Positions 26,001 to 35,562 of a stretch of 64,000 bases of DNA are shown here, piece after piece. How positions within the stretch are numbered: position 1 is the stretch's first letter; each line of letters starts with the position of its first letter. A program made the translations under genes and the position numbers. This DNA is from Anaeramoeba flamelloides (lineage: Eukaryota; Metamonada; Anaeramoebidae). The DNA lies in the NCBI GenBank assembly GCA_027625915.1, contig JANTQA010000026.1, positions 5,084,001 to 5,148,000 of the forward strand, in the 5' to 3' direction. The notes under the pieces were generated by a model. The model saw only the letters and a program-made list of their open reading frames with translations, did not search any database and was not told the origin of the DNA.

Positions 26001-28605
26001 TGGTGATGTTGGTGGTGGTGGTGACGACGACGATTTTTTGAATTATAATAAAAACAATAAAGGAGGTAAAACATTATCTAAATTAGTAAATCAATATTCA
26101 AAAGATGAAAATAAAAAACAAGATTTTGAATTCAAGACAACAATGGAAAATGAACCATTAAAGGAAAAAATTTGGTCACAATTTTCAAAAATAAAATTAA
26201 ATATTACAAATTTTACAAGAGGCAATCTGAATATTAATTTATTATCAATGAAAAATAAAAAATTGATGAAAAAAATAATAATAAATAATGAAAAACTAAT
26301 TAAACAAAATAACACATTACAAAATATTTTAAAACAATTAAATACAAATGATTTTAAAAAAACAAATACAAATGATTTTAAAAAAACAAATGAAAAACTG
26401 AAAGAAAATAAATCGGGAAAAACAAAATTAAGTGATAACCTATTATGGTTTAATAACGAAAATTTTAATTTTACAAATTTAAAAAATAATCAACAATTGA
26501 TGAATAAATTAATATATTTTATTTTATTAGATGGATATATTTTTTCGTATTATCCAAATAAAAAAATAAAAAAAATTTGGAGTTTTGGTCAATTAAAAAA
26601 CCAATCACGATCAATTAACCACTCGAATAACATATCGGTAGTAATTTCAAATAGAAATAAAAATACTTTTGAGAAAAAGAAAAAGAATAAAAATCAAAAT
26701 GAATCTACAAATTTAAATATTATAAAAACCAAAACATTTAATATTAATTTTCCTACAAATTTGAACAAAAAAAAACAAAAAAAAAAAGAAAAGGAAAGGG
26801 AAAGGGAAAGGGAAACAGAAAAGGAAACAGAAAAGGAAAAGGGAAAAGAAAATAGCAAAAAAGACAATAAACATCAAGAGGAACAGGAACTGAAATTGGT
26901 ACAGGAGCCTGGGCAAGGGAAAGAACAGGAGGCAAAAGAGGAAGTGGGTGGAAAGGGAAAGGTAACAGAATGGAGAAAGAAAGAGAAAGAAAGAGAAAAA
27001 GAAAAGGGGATTGTCTTGAAAAAAAAAAAATTAACAAGAAATAAAACTAGTTCAAATTTAAAATTAGAGTCAAAAATTGAAAAAAAAAAACGAAAAAAAA
27101 AACCATTCGATCTTGCAAATAAAAAGCCAAGAGCTCAAAAAAAGAATAAAAAACCAAAAAAAGGTAATAGAAGAATAATTTATAAAACAACTCCCAGAAA
27201 TTTTACAAATAAATTAAGACCATTAAATTTAAAAATAAATCCAAAACAAAAAAAAAAAATTGAAAAAAATGATCAGGAGTTGTTAACAATTAAACAAAGA
27301 AAAATCTATAAAGAATTAAAAAAATCAAATCCAGATTTGAAATTTGAAATCCAATTGAATAGAACGCCAGAAAATAACCAAATAATTACATTTCAAAATA
27401 TTAAAGAGCCCACACATTTACCAAAATCCGGTTTCAAATACCTGCAAGCTTTAATCAACCCCCACATAAACACAGATATGAACAATTTCCCAATGGAAAC
27501 CTTTGAAAGGGCATTTAATTTCCCTTCAAATTGGTTAACTAAAAAAATTAATAACGATGATGAGCAAGAAAAAACAAATGATGACGAAAAAACCAAAATA
27601 AGTTCAAATAAAATTGAAAAGAAATCTGGGTTTAAAAATTTATTAAGCTTTTGGTCAAATCCAAAAATAATTCAGGATTCAATTGCCGACGAAAATCCAA
27701 TAATTTTAAATTCCAATTTGATTTTACAAATTTTTAATTGGGACGAATTATTTGATGAACAAATTATTAGATCCTTTAGCATTTTTAATTTTTTACAATT
27801 ATTTAATTTTACCCTTGGTGCCAATCCCGACAATAGCCTTAACAAAAGTGGGCGCAAAGGCAATGAGGGGGGCAGTAGTAATACTGACAATGGTAATCAT
27901 ACCCCGCAAAACAATGCAAATTCTATCCGTAAAAGCAAGTCGCCGATGAAAGAAAGCAAAACTAATCTAAGAATCCCAATTGTTCCAAGATATTTCACTT
28001 TTTATTCAACCTCGACAATTGAAACACTTAAGCAATTCAACACCCGCGAAAATTTAAGAAAATCGAAGCTATCCGAGAAATTATATTCTCAATTAAACCA
28101 CCCCGATTATCATAAATCCCTGAGGTTACATGGTAATTTATTAACTGGCTTGCCCTTCCATAATACCTTATTCAAATTCGGCACTTCGAAATTTGCTACA
28201 AATAAAAATTTCAAATATACCTATTTTTTAGATATTAAAGATTTTGCATTCCACCCAAACAAATTATTAAAAATGATCAAAAATAATTGTAAAAATCAAG
28301 AATTCCCCATAGTGATCATCCCAATCGCAGATTTGCTAAATTTATCAAAATCGCTTTTTAAAATCTGGTTCGAGCATTCTGGTATAACATTCTTGGCAAT
28401 ATTGGAAGATAAAATTAAAATAGTCATGAAAAAATTAATTAAAATACAAGAAAATTATTTGTCAAATTACGCCAAAAAAATTACAGAAAAGAGTCCCTAC
28501 CAATTCTTAATGACAGCAATCAATTCAATAAAGCAGGAATTAAATGTCTCCATATACATATTTAACCCTCCTTACCCCTATGATAATTCCACACGCAAAT
28601 TTTAA
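20023..28605 (+). CDS. Giant TPR-like, acidic-repeat protein (C-terminal exon), function unknown
   Basis: A single open exon of 2,860 codons. It opens after an AG acceptor at 20022 (FEENSNEEELTEFPESW) and has no ATG near its start, so it needs an upstream exon; 15390-16589 fits in phase. Order of parts by position: alpha-helical, TPR-like region 20.1-22.3 kb with NENENE/EKEKEK runs at 20.7 and 21.0-21.3 kb; Lys-rich basic block 22.56-22.74 kb; second helical region 22.83-23.42 kb; acidic region 23.43-25.2 kb with seven tandem units of about 51 residues containing KKLQS(Y/N)(R/K); third helical region 25.33-25.85 kb; Lys/Glu-rich block 26.65-27.2 kb; conserved-looking C-terminal domain 27.4-28.6 kb. 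I do not recognise the family. A helical TPR array followed by a folded C-terminal domain could suggest TPR-CHAT-like architecture, but no His/Cys dyad is visible, so I do not call it. Confidence 0.85.
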   Translation, partial: FEENSNEEELTEFPESWKITLNKLDEEIKKSELNYLSKPSTFFSSNLNCEFDGPEFKKWFKNLIKKNEINWKSRNKQALNPRFYFSQKKILKKYTKEWAIFHLEIITILLTSNIPKKRVTDITDNYFTDLKELNKNTNNIKLQIDEETLNKIYEISILIFKKNLQITGLYPNPFYIQTLLNLLPKQDLLIDLILVESHSHSYRSLYTTSLKDVILRYINLYKRIQNKGNKNKMSEYENGNENENGNGNNNIEEEKEKKQNKKKLFSTLYIKSSILLGIQFHLMAISPLTTGNRLIEEEFHSEWIDRVEDSYDELITFLNEKKKSNENENENEQEQKHKEQENKNQNQNENKNENIKEKEKEKEMEKENENENENEQELKHNEQEKENDNQNENENKNKNENENENENEQEQKQKEQENENEKQNEKIKNLIIEENLRIEKLKKYFKKLKNNGLEALLKIKIGYAIGNYQMNIEDYGIAEKIIYESIYLLDQIQKEFKKLNNNSFSNIEKNNLLRPIISDLGNNLLTCYSEILFRNKKPKLAIVSLENSFRISQLKDQKIKNHLLNLIGEECNRNNKWEKALKYNLIILSNKVEKNETNQIIYLLNLISNNLIKEGKFFLAENFIKEFSTFMKPTKQSNTLTFKNSPSSPYMKMNNNNKSKNQALLNKNNNSSLSNISDEPSTKYIPNCNLTTQFLEIQIKLGIMYMDSLHLERAIVIFQDLLKTRLPKRKQMKILLLLSKSYLKKNWNKDIDFCLSQYEKLESKSRRTISTAMQTHEYPLKESRMPNLSRISNLNAHDGRGNARNKRKKNFNTIKGNQSKKINNIKKNNNQTRSKTQDLETINNKMIDQFGTNMKGNKKKKQKNKKKKRKKRKKKEQKEKEKSKSKKKKKRNNKKKKIKKHTKNEFQNNSGNNLETNNIQNKSSDVFKEKLGLFNDTKKNLIFTILDRRISGFSRIFNQHFQFFELQAKFSLKYNFFADSLFWVDILIQLTSLNNLGQLSRLFYLRGKIFQSIIKSNFPLTLTLSFTNRKDIKLFHVKFPKINSYQHTFTSVKEIINHLIWSFTKSYDYFNSIGDEYRSTKVRTKLITILIGYLFNDLIFLKKDLIKISSLPCFNDLEGTDVLKTIDDYLETEIILEEMNTNNDDVNDNDNDNDNDNDNSDNGNSNNNSNNNDHLFSENDLDFNTEFDTENDFDTETKTVSKSEKTNELNVQTHSDFRMMDNVEENEIKIQTQNVQQNNNDTNLEVENQYKSDNDLDIDLISITDSDIEGYSDIENENKTEEDQDGNESDFGRDVDTKLANKGENAIVKNETIEFKSEIEKIEEIEKIEKIEKIEKIEKIEDSKLENDIDFESDNNSENFDFENELEKKLQSNKDTEKDPKRGVIGIPADHSFDSDFEKETKNKNDNKGNEESKSETENDIDFESDNNSEDFDFENELEKKLQSYKEKDKDIDEDSDFDLDFITENGIENKTKNEKKNNEDSNLENKNETEKKLQSYREKEMDNDDDDSDFDLDFITENENEKKIKNENKNHEESNLEKKNELEKKLQSYREKAIDDDDDDDDFDFDFENGIEAKIKNENKNNEESNLEKKNELEKKLQSYREKAIEDNDDDDDDDFNFENEIEAKTKNEKKNNEESNLENKNELEKKLQSYREKVMDNDDDDDFDFDFENDNNDHIQNDNNINEESDFENENKLDKKLQSYRENAIEDDLDFDFDIVSENETETKTETETEKDFLFNFVNNNNNNVNNNNKNKKKTNKKNDFNVGKKKKKKYSFNQLIKKIQLQKKFTKNKNGKIISLKLIYEIITTDMDFILKISEPFLLLTNILNLAELSYLQSKFQFSKTCWIQARDLFFLFFMNGTNSTLYEEAPSYFLQKQFNLLKRIIRLLFCYENEFINEKNLLIIDTFISFEKYLDISKGEPIYSLSSILGNFKVNKQINNVKNSNERQFLISCNKFEKNNKIWRDSIHQLKEKYKLSFNYFSITKNTNRNGLGGDVGGGGDDDDFLNYNKNNKGGKTLSKLVNQYSKDENKKQDFEFKTTMENEPLKEKIWSQFSKIKLNITNFTRGNLNINLLSMKNKKLMKKIIINNEKLIKQNNTLQNILKQLNTNDFKKTNTNDFKKTNEKLKENKSGKTKLSDNLLWFNNENFNFTNLKNNQQLMNKLIYFILLDGYIFSYYPNKKIKKIWSFGQLKNQSRSINHSNNISVVISNRNKNTFEKKKKNKNQNESTNLNIIKTKTFNINFPTNLNKKKQKKKEKERERERETEKETEKEKGKENSKKDNKHQEEQELKLVQEPGQGKEQEAKEEVGGKGKVTEWRKKEKEREKEKGIVLKKKKLTRNKTSSNLKLESKIEKKKRKKKPFDLANKKPRAQKKNKKPKKGNRRIIYKTTPRNFTNKLRPLNLKINPKQKKKIEKNDQELLTIKQRKIYKELKKSNPDLKFEIQLNRTPENNQIITFQNIKEPTHLPKSGFKYLQALINPHINTDMNNFPMETFERAFNFPSNWLTKKINNDDEQEKTNDDEKTKISSNKIEKKSGFKNLLSFWSNPKIIQDSIADENPIILNSNLILQIFNWDELFDEQIIRSFSIFNFLQLFNFTLGANPDNSLNKSGRKGNEGGSSNTDNGNHTPQNNANSIRKSKSPMKESKTNLRIPIVPRYFTFYSTSTIETLKQFNTRENLRKSKLSEKLYSQLNHPDYHKSLRLHGNLLTGLPFHNTLFKFGTSKFATNKNFKYTYFLDIKDFAFHPNKLLKMIKNNCKNQEFPIVIIPIADLLNLSKSLFKIWFEHSGITFLAILEDKIKIVMKKLIKIQENYLSNYAKKITEKSPYQFLMTAINSIKQELNVSIYIFNPPYPYDNSTRKF
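23975..24050 (+). repeat. Nine-base coding microsatellite (Glu-Lys-Ile)n
   Basis: Repeats of GAAAAAATT encode EKI about five to six times in the giant protein; just upstream, at 23461-23500, ATAACG repeats encode alternating Asp and Asn. Both are in-frame simple repeats typical of this genome's low-complexity protein segments. Confidence 0.8.
24120..25150 (+). repeat. Tandem coding repeat, seven units with period about 153 bases
   Basis: The codons for KKLQS(Y/N)(R/K) recur at about 24126, 24341, 24499, 24658, 24811, 24964 and 25114, so spacing settles from 215 to 158, 159, 153, 153 and 150 bases. A unit reads: KKLQSYREK, a variable linker, an Asp run, an alternating D/F stretch (DFDFDFE), a Lys/Asn/Glu linker, ESNLE, KNELE. 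The inner units are nearly identical, which indicates recent expansion or homogenisation; the outer ones are diverged. The whole array stays in frame. Confidence 0.9.
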
Positions 28606-31600
28606 TCTTAATAATATTATTAATATTTAAAATAAATATACACAAGAAAACTTCTTTTGATATTAGAATGTTTTGTATCCCTTGTTTTTTTGTGTGTTTT
28701 GTTATTTATCGATTGATAATGTTTCTTATTATTTGTTTGTTTTTTTTTTTTTCTGAAAATATTTTCTTTTAATTATTTGTTATTAAATTTTTTTATTATT
28801 ATTATATTTTTTTTATAGTTTTATTTTACAATTAGACAATTAAATTCACTAACAAAGCCTTTTATCAATAAACCCATAACCCTTTTCATTTTTCCTTTTT
28901 TTTTTTTGTTTCAAGGTTAATTGATTTTTTGTCATATTTAAACCAACTTTTTTGTGAAAATTTTGGTAGTTTTGGAATCAAATAATTTTATTTTTTTCTT
29001 TGTGTTTTTCATTTATCTGAAATATTCCTTAAATTTTGTATCTATCCCTTAGCACCCCGGATTTGCCTAAATTTCATCAAGTTTTTTAAATTTTATTTAA
29101 AATGATATTGATGTACTAATATATTAATTTTCTTATTTTTCTTTAATCCTGTTTTGAATTATAATAAAAAGTCAAAATAGTTCAAAGATACAGTTGTTAA
29201 GTTATTTATTTTTTTTTTGAAATTGAAAAAAAAAATAATAATTTTTCATTTTTACAATTTTTTTAAAGATTTTTATTTTTATTTTATTTTTTTAAATCAG
29301 AAATTTTATTACATTAATAGTAATTCAAAACTCAACACATTGATTTATTAATAATAACCACCAAACAATTTTGCTAATTTTATGATAAAAAAAATAAATA
29401 AAAAAATAAATTACTTTAAAATTTATTTTTTTTTTTTTAGAAAAAATTTCAATAAATATCCAAACAAGAGAAAAATGAAATTAATTTCTTTAGGCCAAAA
29501 TTAAATTTTTAATATGATTAATTGTCTAAAACTTTTATTTTAGCAATAGATAATAATTGAAAATCAAAAAAAAGAAAAAAAATTGTAAAATAATTTCAAT
29601 TTATTAAATTGGAATAAAACAAATATAAATTACTTTTTAATCGATAAAATATTTATACTTAAATTTAAAATAAAATAAAAAATAACTCTTAAATATTATT
29701 CCAATATAATAAAATAATCTCCGAAACCAAATTTTTTTATTACATTTTGTCATTGGTAAAAATTTGAATAATATATTTGCGATATTTGGATTTTTCCTTA
29801 ATAAATTAATCCAGATCTTGTTAAATAAGTTCTGAATTTTGATCTCTTATTCAAAAATATTGTTTATTTTATGTCTAGATTTTAAAAAGTGAAAAATTAA
29901 AAAATGATAAAAAATAAAAAAAAAAAATCAATTATTAATCTGACTCGAACTATTGGCCAAATCATTTAAAATTGAAAAAAAAAATTTGTTGAAAAAATTG
30001 TAAAATTTTTGCAATGAAAAAAAAGTTGATTTTTTTTTCTAATTTAATTTATATTTTTTTTTATTTTTAAATTATTTAGAATCTAATATAGATATTGATA
30101 TTGAATCGTAATCAATAGATAAAACAAATTTTCTATGTGATGTTATAATAACTTTTATAATGAATAAATTATTTAATCAAGCATTTTAGGCAATTTTGGG
30201 GTGCAAAGGGCCCCAAAAAAAATTTCCAGTAAAGTATGATGTGTTTTAAATGTTAAAACTAAGAGTTTTTTGATGTCTAGACAAACTTTTCAAAAAAAAA
30301 AAAAAAATATTTTGACAAAATTTTGAAAAATAATAAAATCACTAATAACCAAAAAAAAATATTAAATGTTGAAAATTTTTTTTTCAAGTTATTTTTTTAT
30401 TTTAAGTAACTATACAATTTTTAATAATAAAATTTTCTTTCTAAGATAATTTTTTATTAATTCTATATCTTATTATCCTTTGATAACATTTCAAATTCAA
30501 ATTTTTGTTTGAAATGTTTTTAGGTTATTTGGGGTGTTAAGGGATATAGAAAGGAAATTCGTTTTTTAAAAATAGCAGAATTATATTTTTTGTTCAAATT
30601 TATTTCTTAACTTTTATAGAATTATTTGTACTTTGAATATATCAATTCATTTTATAAGGTGGTGGATTGAATGATTATTTTTATGAGAATATATCTGATT
30701 CAAAATCAGGATAATCTCACGAAAATGGACACTTGAATGTATATACCAAATTACAATAATAATAAAATTATTATATTTATTTTTGAAGAGAGAAAAATAC
30801 TTTTCTCCTATGAACTGTTTTTTTTTTTTTTTTATTGGAAATAATTGACTAAAATCTTTGTTTTTACTCAATTCCTTTGAATTTTGAAAATCAAGGTTTG
30901 GTTATCTTGGGATTATTAGTTAAGTTCAAAATTTGATAGATGTAAAGTATAAAACAGAAAACCTCAAGAAATGCAAAGTATTGGTTTTTTCAATTGTTAA
31001 AATAAAAAGAAAAATTCAAGAAATATTCTATTTTTTGTAAAATCGAAAAAAACGTAGTTCGGTTTTCTTAAGTTTTCTGTCTATTTCTAAAATCAATATA
31101 TTTTACAATTAAAACAGAAAAACTCATAAAAATGGCACAATTTCTTCTCCAGAATTCAAAAGAATAGAGTGTAATCTTTGATATTTCTCTAATTCTTTTA
31201 AATCGTTTAGATAACTCAAGAAAACTATAACACTCGATTCACTTGTCTAAACAACTCCTTGATGATATGCTTCTTATATTATATATATATATATATTAAA
31301 CTTTTAATATTCTTGAACTTTCCACCACAACTATTTATTATTCATTTTTATCTAAAAATATTTAGATTTTAATCAAATAATTTTTGGTTTTCTATTTCCC
31401 AATTGGTATTTTAATTCTTTTTTTTTATGATCTTTATTACCCTGAAATGTTTTTCAATACCAATAGAACTATTTTTTTTAGTTTGGATTATCTTTTGTAA
31501 AATGAAACTCTAACTTGATCTATTTTTTTTTTTTAAGTTTTCTAAATCATTCTTGGGGGGGCGTGAATTATTTTTTTAAGAATTTTTGTGACTTTTATGA

Positions 31601-32764
31601 TTTATACAAACATTAATTAAGCCCCATCATTTTTTTGAGTGAAATTTAAAATAACTAGACCATAAAATAGTTGGCTAATGCATATTGATTTAATGATTTG
31701 TAATTTTATCCCTTTGGTGAGTTTTTGCTGTTAAAAATTATTTTGGTTTTATTAAAATTTTCTTTTACTTTTTTAAAAATTTTTTCTAGATTCTTTCTCT
31801 TTTTCTAGCCAAATTCTTAAATATTTTATTTTGAATAATTAATTTGATTTTAGTTTTTTATCAATATTGGGATTGATTCCAAATTCTTGAATAATTTTTT
31901 ATATTGATTTTCTTTTTTTGTCAAATTATTAAATGATGAATCTTTTCGAGAGAAAAAAAATTGTTTGTTTCAATAAGTTTTAAATCATCAATATGATTTA
32001 AAATGATAATCTTTTATTATTTTGATACTATTTAAGGATTTTTATTAATCTCTTGACAAAAATTTAAAATAGGTATTTTCTAAATTTTTCATTCTATGGA
32101 ATAATTTTCTTGGAGACCTTCTATTTTCATTATATTAATTTCCAATGTTTTAGATTAAATTCAAATTTAAATTTAATTTGTTTTATTAATTCGTTTCATT
32201 TTTTTGAGTTAATTTTTTTAATTTTATAAATTAATTTTTTGTGCATGAATAATGTATATAAAAAGATTATAAATTTCTTCATTTTCATTTTTACCTTAAA
32301 ATAAAATTCATTCTCTTTAAAAATAATTTTATTTTTTTTTTCGAATGAATTTTAATTACTTTTTTATCTTGTTGAAAATAAATAATTGTTTTTGGAAATC
32401 AATGAGGACTTTTAACAAAAATAGACAATTTTAATTGTCTTGAACCAATTTTTTTCAAGATCTCTTTGACTTTCAGAGAAAAGAATCAATATTTTAGATG
32501 CTGGACAATAATTGTATAAACATTGTTCAATTTTTTTTGAAAGTTAGTAATTTGTTTTTAATTTTCGAAACTCAAATACAATTCCCTTAAAAAATTTTTT
32601 TCACTCATATTTTTTATTCTTTACCTAAATCGTGAATCGTTTTTCCTTGTTAAGAACAAAAAAAAGGATACCTTCTTGTTATATTTTGTTCTCTAAAAAT
32701 GAAAAACCCTTAAAAATTTGAATAAATAATCATTTTTTGTTTGACGAACATAAATCAAATTTTT
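28606..32764. other. Gene-poor AT-rich stretch
   Basis: About 4.2 kb with no supportable exon. It holds a pair of inverted, diverged segments (near 29035-29090 and 30510-30560, with a third related core near 30180-30215) sharing CCCTTAGCACCCC-like cores, one copy of the hairpin-forming dispersed repeat at 30940-31230, and a short (TA)n tract at about 31276-31294. Confidence 0.6.
30940..31230. repeat. Dispersed hairpin-forming repeat, copy 2
   Basis: Contains ACAGAAAACCTCAAGAAA at about 30955, the inverted pair AGTTTTCTGT (about 31072) and ACAGAAAAACT (about 31114), and TCCAGAATTCAAAAGAAT at about 31148 followed by AATTCTTTTAAA. These are the same modules as at 12945-13210 and 43980-44240. 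Confidence 0.55.
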
Positions 32765-33561
32765 ATGTTAAAATTTTTACCATTACTTTTAATTTTGTTG
32801 TCTGTTGCTCAATGCAAAATCAAAAAAAGGTCAAGTGTTCAAGTCCTCTCAAGAAGTAAACTGGGATCAATCCAAACACATTATACACAAACCTTGCTCA
32901 AACATTCACCAAAAGTTGGCATTGATTCAGAATGTGTCTTTCCAATTAGGACTTTTAAGACAGATTTAGAACCAAAACAAACAAACATTTTGAAAATGTA
33001 AATGATCGTCCTTTTTCCCAAATTCTTGGTTTTGATTCAACAACAACAACTCATAAAACAATTAAACGTTTACGAAAACTTTTCATTGTTTTTTGTTTTT
33101 TTTTATCCTCCTTCTTCCTTTTTCACAACACCTTACCTAACAAAAATAATATGGTTGGCTTTGTTACCAAAAGTTCGTTTGCATTTGATCAACGTCGGTT
33201 TGAAACAGGATGGGTTTCTTTTGTTAGTCCACAAAAAGGACAACTCTTATCAACACTACAAATCATTCTAAATTATTCTGAGAAACGGATTGAAGAAATT
33301 CAATTTGTACCCGAGTATTCGCCTGTAAAATATGACAAGAAAGGAAAAATTAAAATCCCTTATGGTGTTAATGTTAAATATACATGGAACAAGGAACCCA
33401 GGAGTTCTCACAAAAAAACAATGATCTTCCTATTATCAACAGGGTTTGTCTCGACACTTATTTCTTTAGCATCCGTGATCCCTGATTTTGTGAAACATAT
33501 GAACCCGAAATCAATAGTGAACACCAAACTATTTACGAAACATCATAAGGAATCAAATTAG
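32765..33561 (+). CDS. Small signal-peptide, single-TM protein of unknown function (two exons)
   Basis: Exons 32765..32997 and 33174..33561; the intron opens GTAAAT and ends ACCAAAAG, and is phase 2. No AG dinucleotide occurs between the donor and that acceptor, so the acceptor is well determined once the donor is accepted. The product is about 206 residues. It starts MLKFLPLLLILLSVAQC, a classic signal peptide with a cleavage-like Ala-Gln-Cys, so it should enter the secretory pathway. A second hydrophobic segment (TMIFLLSTGFVSTLISLASV) lies about 35 residues before the end, followed by a basic tail ending KHHKESN, consistent with a type I membrane protein with a short cytosolic tail. The Lys-rich C-terminus could be an ER-retrieval signal, but it lacks a strict KKxx ending. 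I recognise no family. Confidence 0.7.
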
Positions 33562-35562
33562 ACTTTTCTTAATTCCTTTAAATTATTTGTAAACGGGTTT
33601 TGTTTTTTCATTTTTTTTAATTGTTTTTAATTTTTGTTAATCCTTTTTAATCTGAATTTAATAATCATATGTAATTTATCTCTTTTTTTATCTTTTCTTT
33701 TTGGGTTGAACTCTTTCTTTTAAATTCACAATTAATTGTATGTACTATTCTGTTTATGTTTCAGTATCATTTCGAATTAAAAAAATAAAAAATACCTTTT
33801 AAGGGATTCGCGTCTTGCAAGAAGAAGTCTAGGATTAAAGTGTGTTTTTATTGGGTGTTAATCATATTAGTGTTTAATTGCAAATGTCTCTAAAAAATCA
33901 ATTAGTCAAGTAGTAAAATAGTACCGAAAGTTAATCATAAAATAATCCTGGTATTAGTAAAAAACCCACGAATTTCAGAAAAAAATCTGCATTTCGCCAC
34001 AAATTTTGGAGGTAGAATTATCAATATTCAGACTCAAAAGTTGTAAAATATCTTTCTTAAAGATGTGTTTAAATGTTGATTAGTTGCTAAAAAATTCAAT
34101 TGTTTTAAAAAATTAAATTATTAATGCAATAAAGTTTTTTGGCAAATTATTTTCAAATATAATATTTGTAATATATCGATGTTACAAACTAGATTTATAA
34201 AAAGGAAATAAAAAATAATCTGTCTTGGTGTTTTTTGGTGATTATAATTTATTCAGTTAATCTTTGAAATTAAAAAATTGAAAAAAAAGTTACTTTTGGA
34301 AGTTCTAAATATAAATCATTAATGACCGAAATCATTTATTTGAGTCTATTTTTAGATTTGGAAAAGGAATTAAAAAAAATTTTCTCTAAAAAATAACAAA
34401 TTTTTAATTGTGATCATTAGTAAAAAATGTAATAATTTATATGCCATAATATTTTTAATAGATTTTTAGAGCAATGTTTACCATGCATAAAGACAAATAT
34501 TATTTACATCCAATTACAACTTGTACTTTAATTATAGACTAATCTAGGATGAGGCTAATCTCTTAAGGGGTGGTATCCTCACAACAAAACCTATTGAGAA
34601 CTCTATCAATAGTTAGTTATAAAAATGGTGGAACTATTCCCTAGTACAAATGCCTCAAAAAATTATTTTTGTTTTTTTTTTCTATAAATCTTTGATCTTT
34701 CTTGTTGTTACAATAATAAGTTAAGAATGGGTTTAACCCGTTTTTCAAATTAACAAACATAATTCTATTTTATAAAATGCCTTACATTAAATGATCAAAG
34801 AAACAGACAATAAACAATATGTGAATATATTTTTATTTTAAACAAGGATTATAATTTCAAGCAAGAGTATTTGGCACTAATGTATTTTTGTAATTTGTTC
34901 ATTTTCTTAATTTTGTTATTATTGGAGAAGTGAAAATTACACTATAGATGTCATATTATTTAAATATCCTTTTTGGTTATTTAATTTTAAAATCATAGAT
35001 TTCACGGTTGTTGATGAAAAACAAAAACCAAATTATTTTTTTCTGTTGGAAAAGCAATATACAAAAAATTGAAAAGAAAGTATAGAAAAAAGAAAAAGAA
35101 AAAAAAAAAATTGAACTTTAAAAAGGTGTTTATTAGAAACAATTGGTAAAAAATCAAAAAAAAAAAATATTATGGTTTAATTAATTACTCCCAATATCAC
35201 AGCCACAAATCTTTTTATTAATTTAATTTAATATGATAATTGATCACCAATAACTGTTTTGGGAGAGTGTTATTTAACTATTCGAATTTCTTTCTTCTTT
35301 TAGATCTTATTTACTTGTAACCTTTGGACATTTTTTGTTTTTACTTTTGAGTTTTTATTTTTAAATTACACATAGTTTAGTGTTTCAGCATCTTGGTATT
35401 AGCTAGTAAACACTTGATTTTTTTATTCCCAGGAAACTCTTAGTAACAATATAAAGAAGATTCAGCCAGGGGTAAAATGGAAAAAAATAAAAAATGACTA
35501 AATTCGTAAAAATAATTGTGATCGAAAAAATTTGAAATTGGATTTCGAAAATACTATTCGAT
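33562..35562. other. Gene-poor stretch upstream of the LINE copy
   Basis: About 2 kb of AT-rich DNA without a supportable exon. Positions about 34926-35030 resemble, in diverged form, the dispersed repeat also seen at 43350-43590 and 56485-56720. Confidence 0.55.
34926..35030. repeat. Dispersed repeat D, copy 1 (diverged)
   Basis: Has GAAGTGAAAATTACACTATAG, then AAAATCATAGATTTCACGGTTG and TGATGAAAAACAAA, in the same order as copies at 43350-43590 and 56485-56720. It lacks the downstream CATAGGAAGGACA part. Family unknown. Confidence 0.5.

Noticed and set aside
33002-33271. Plus-strand frame immediately after the first exon of the small secretory gene
   Set aside because: It begins inside the intron and overlaps exon 2 in a different frame.
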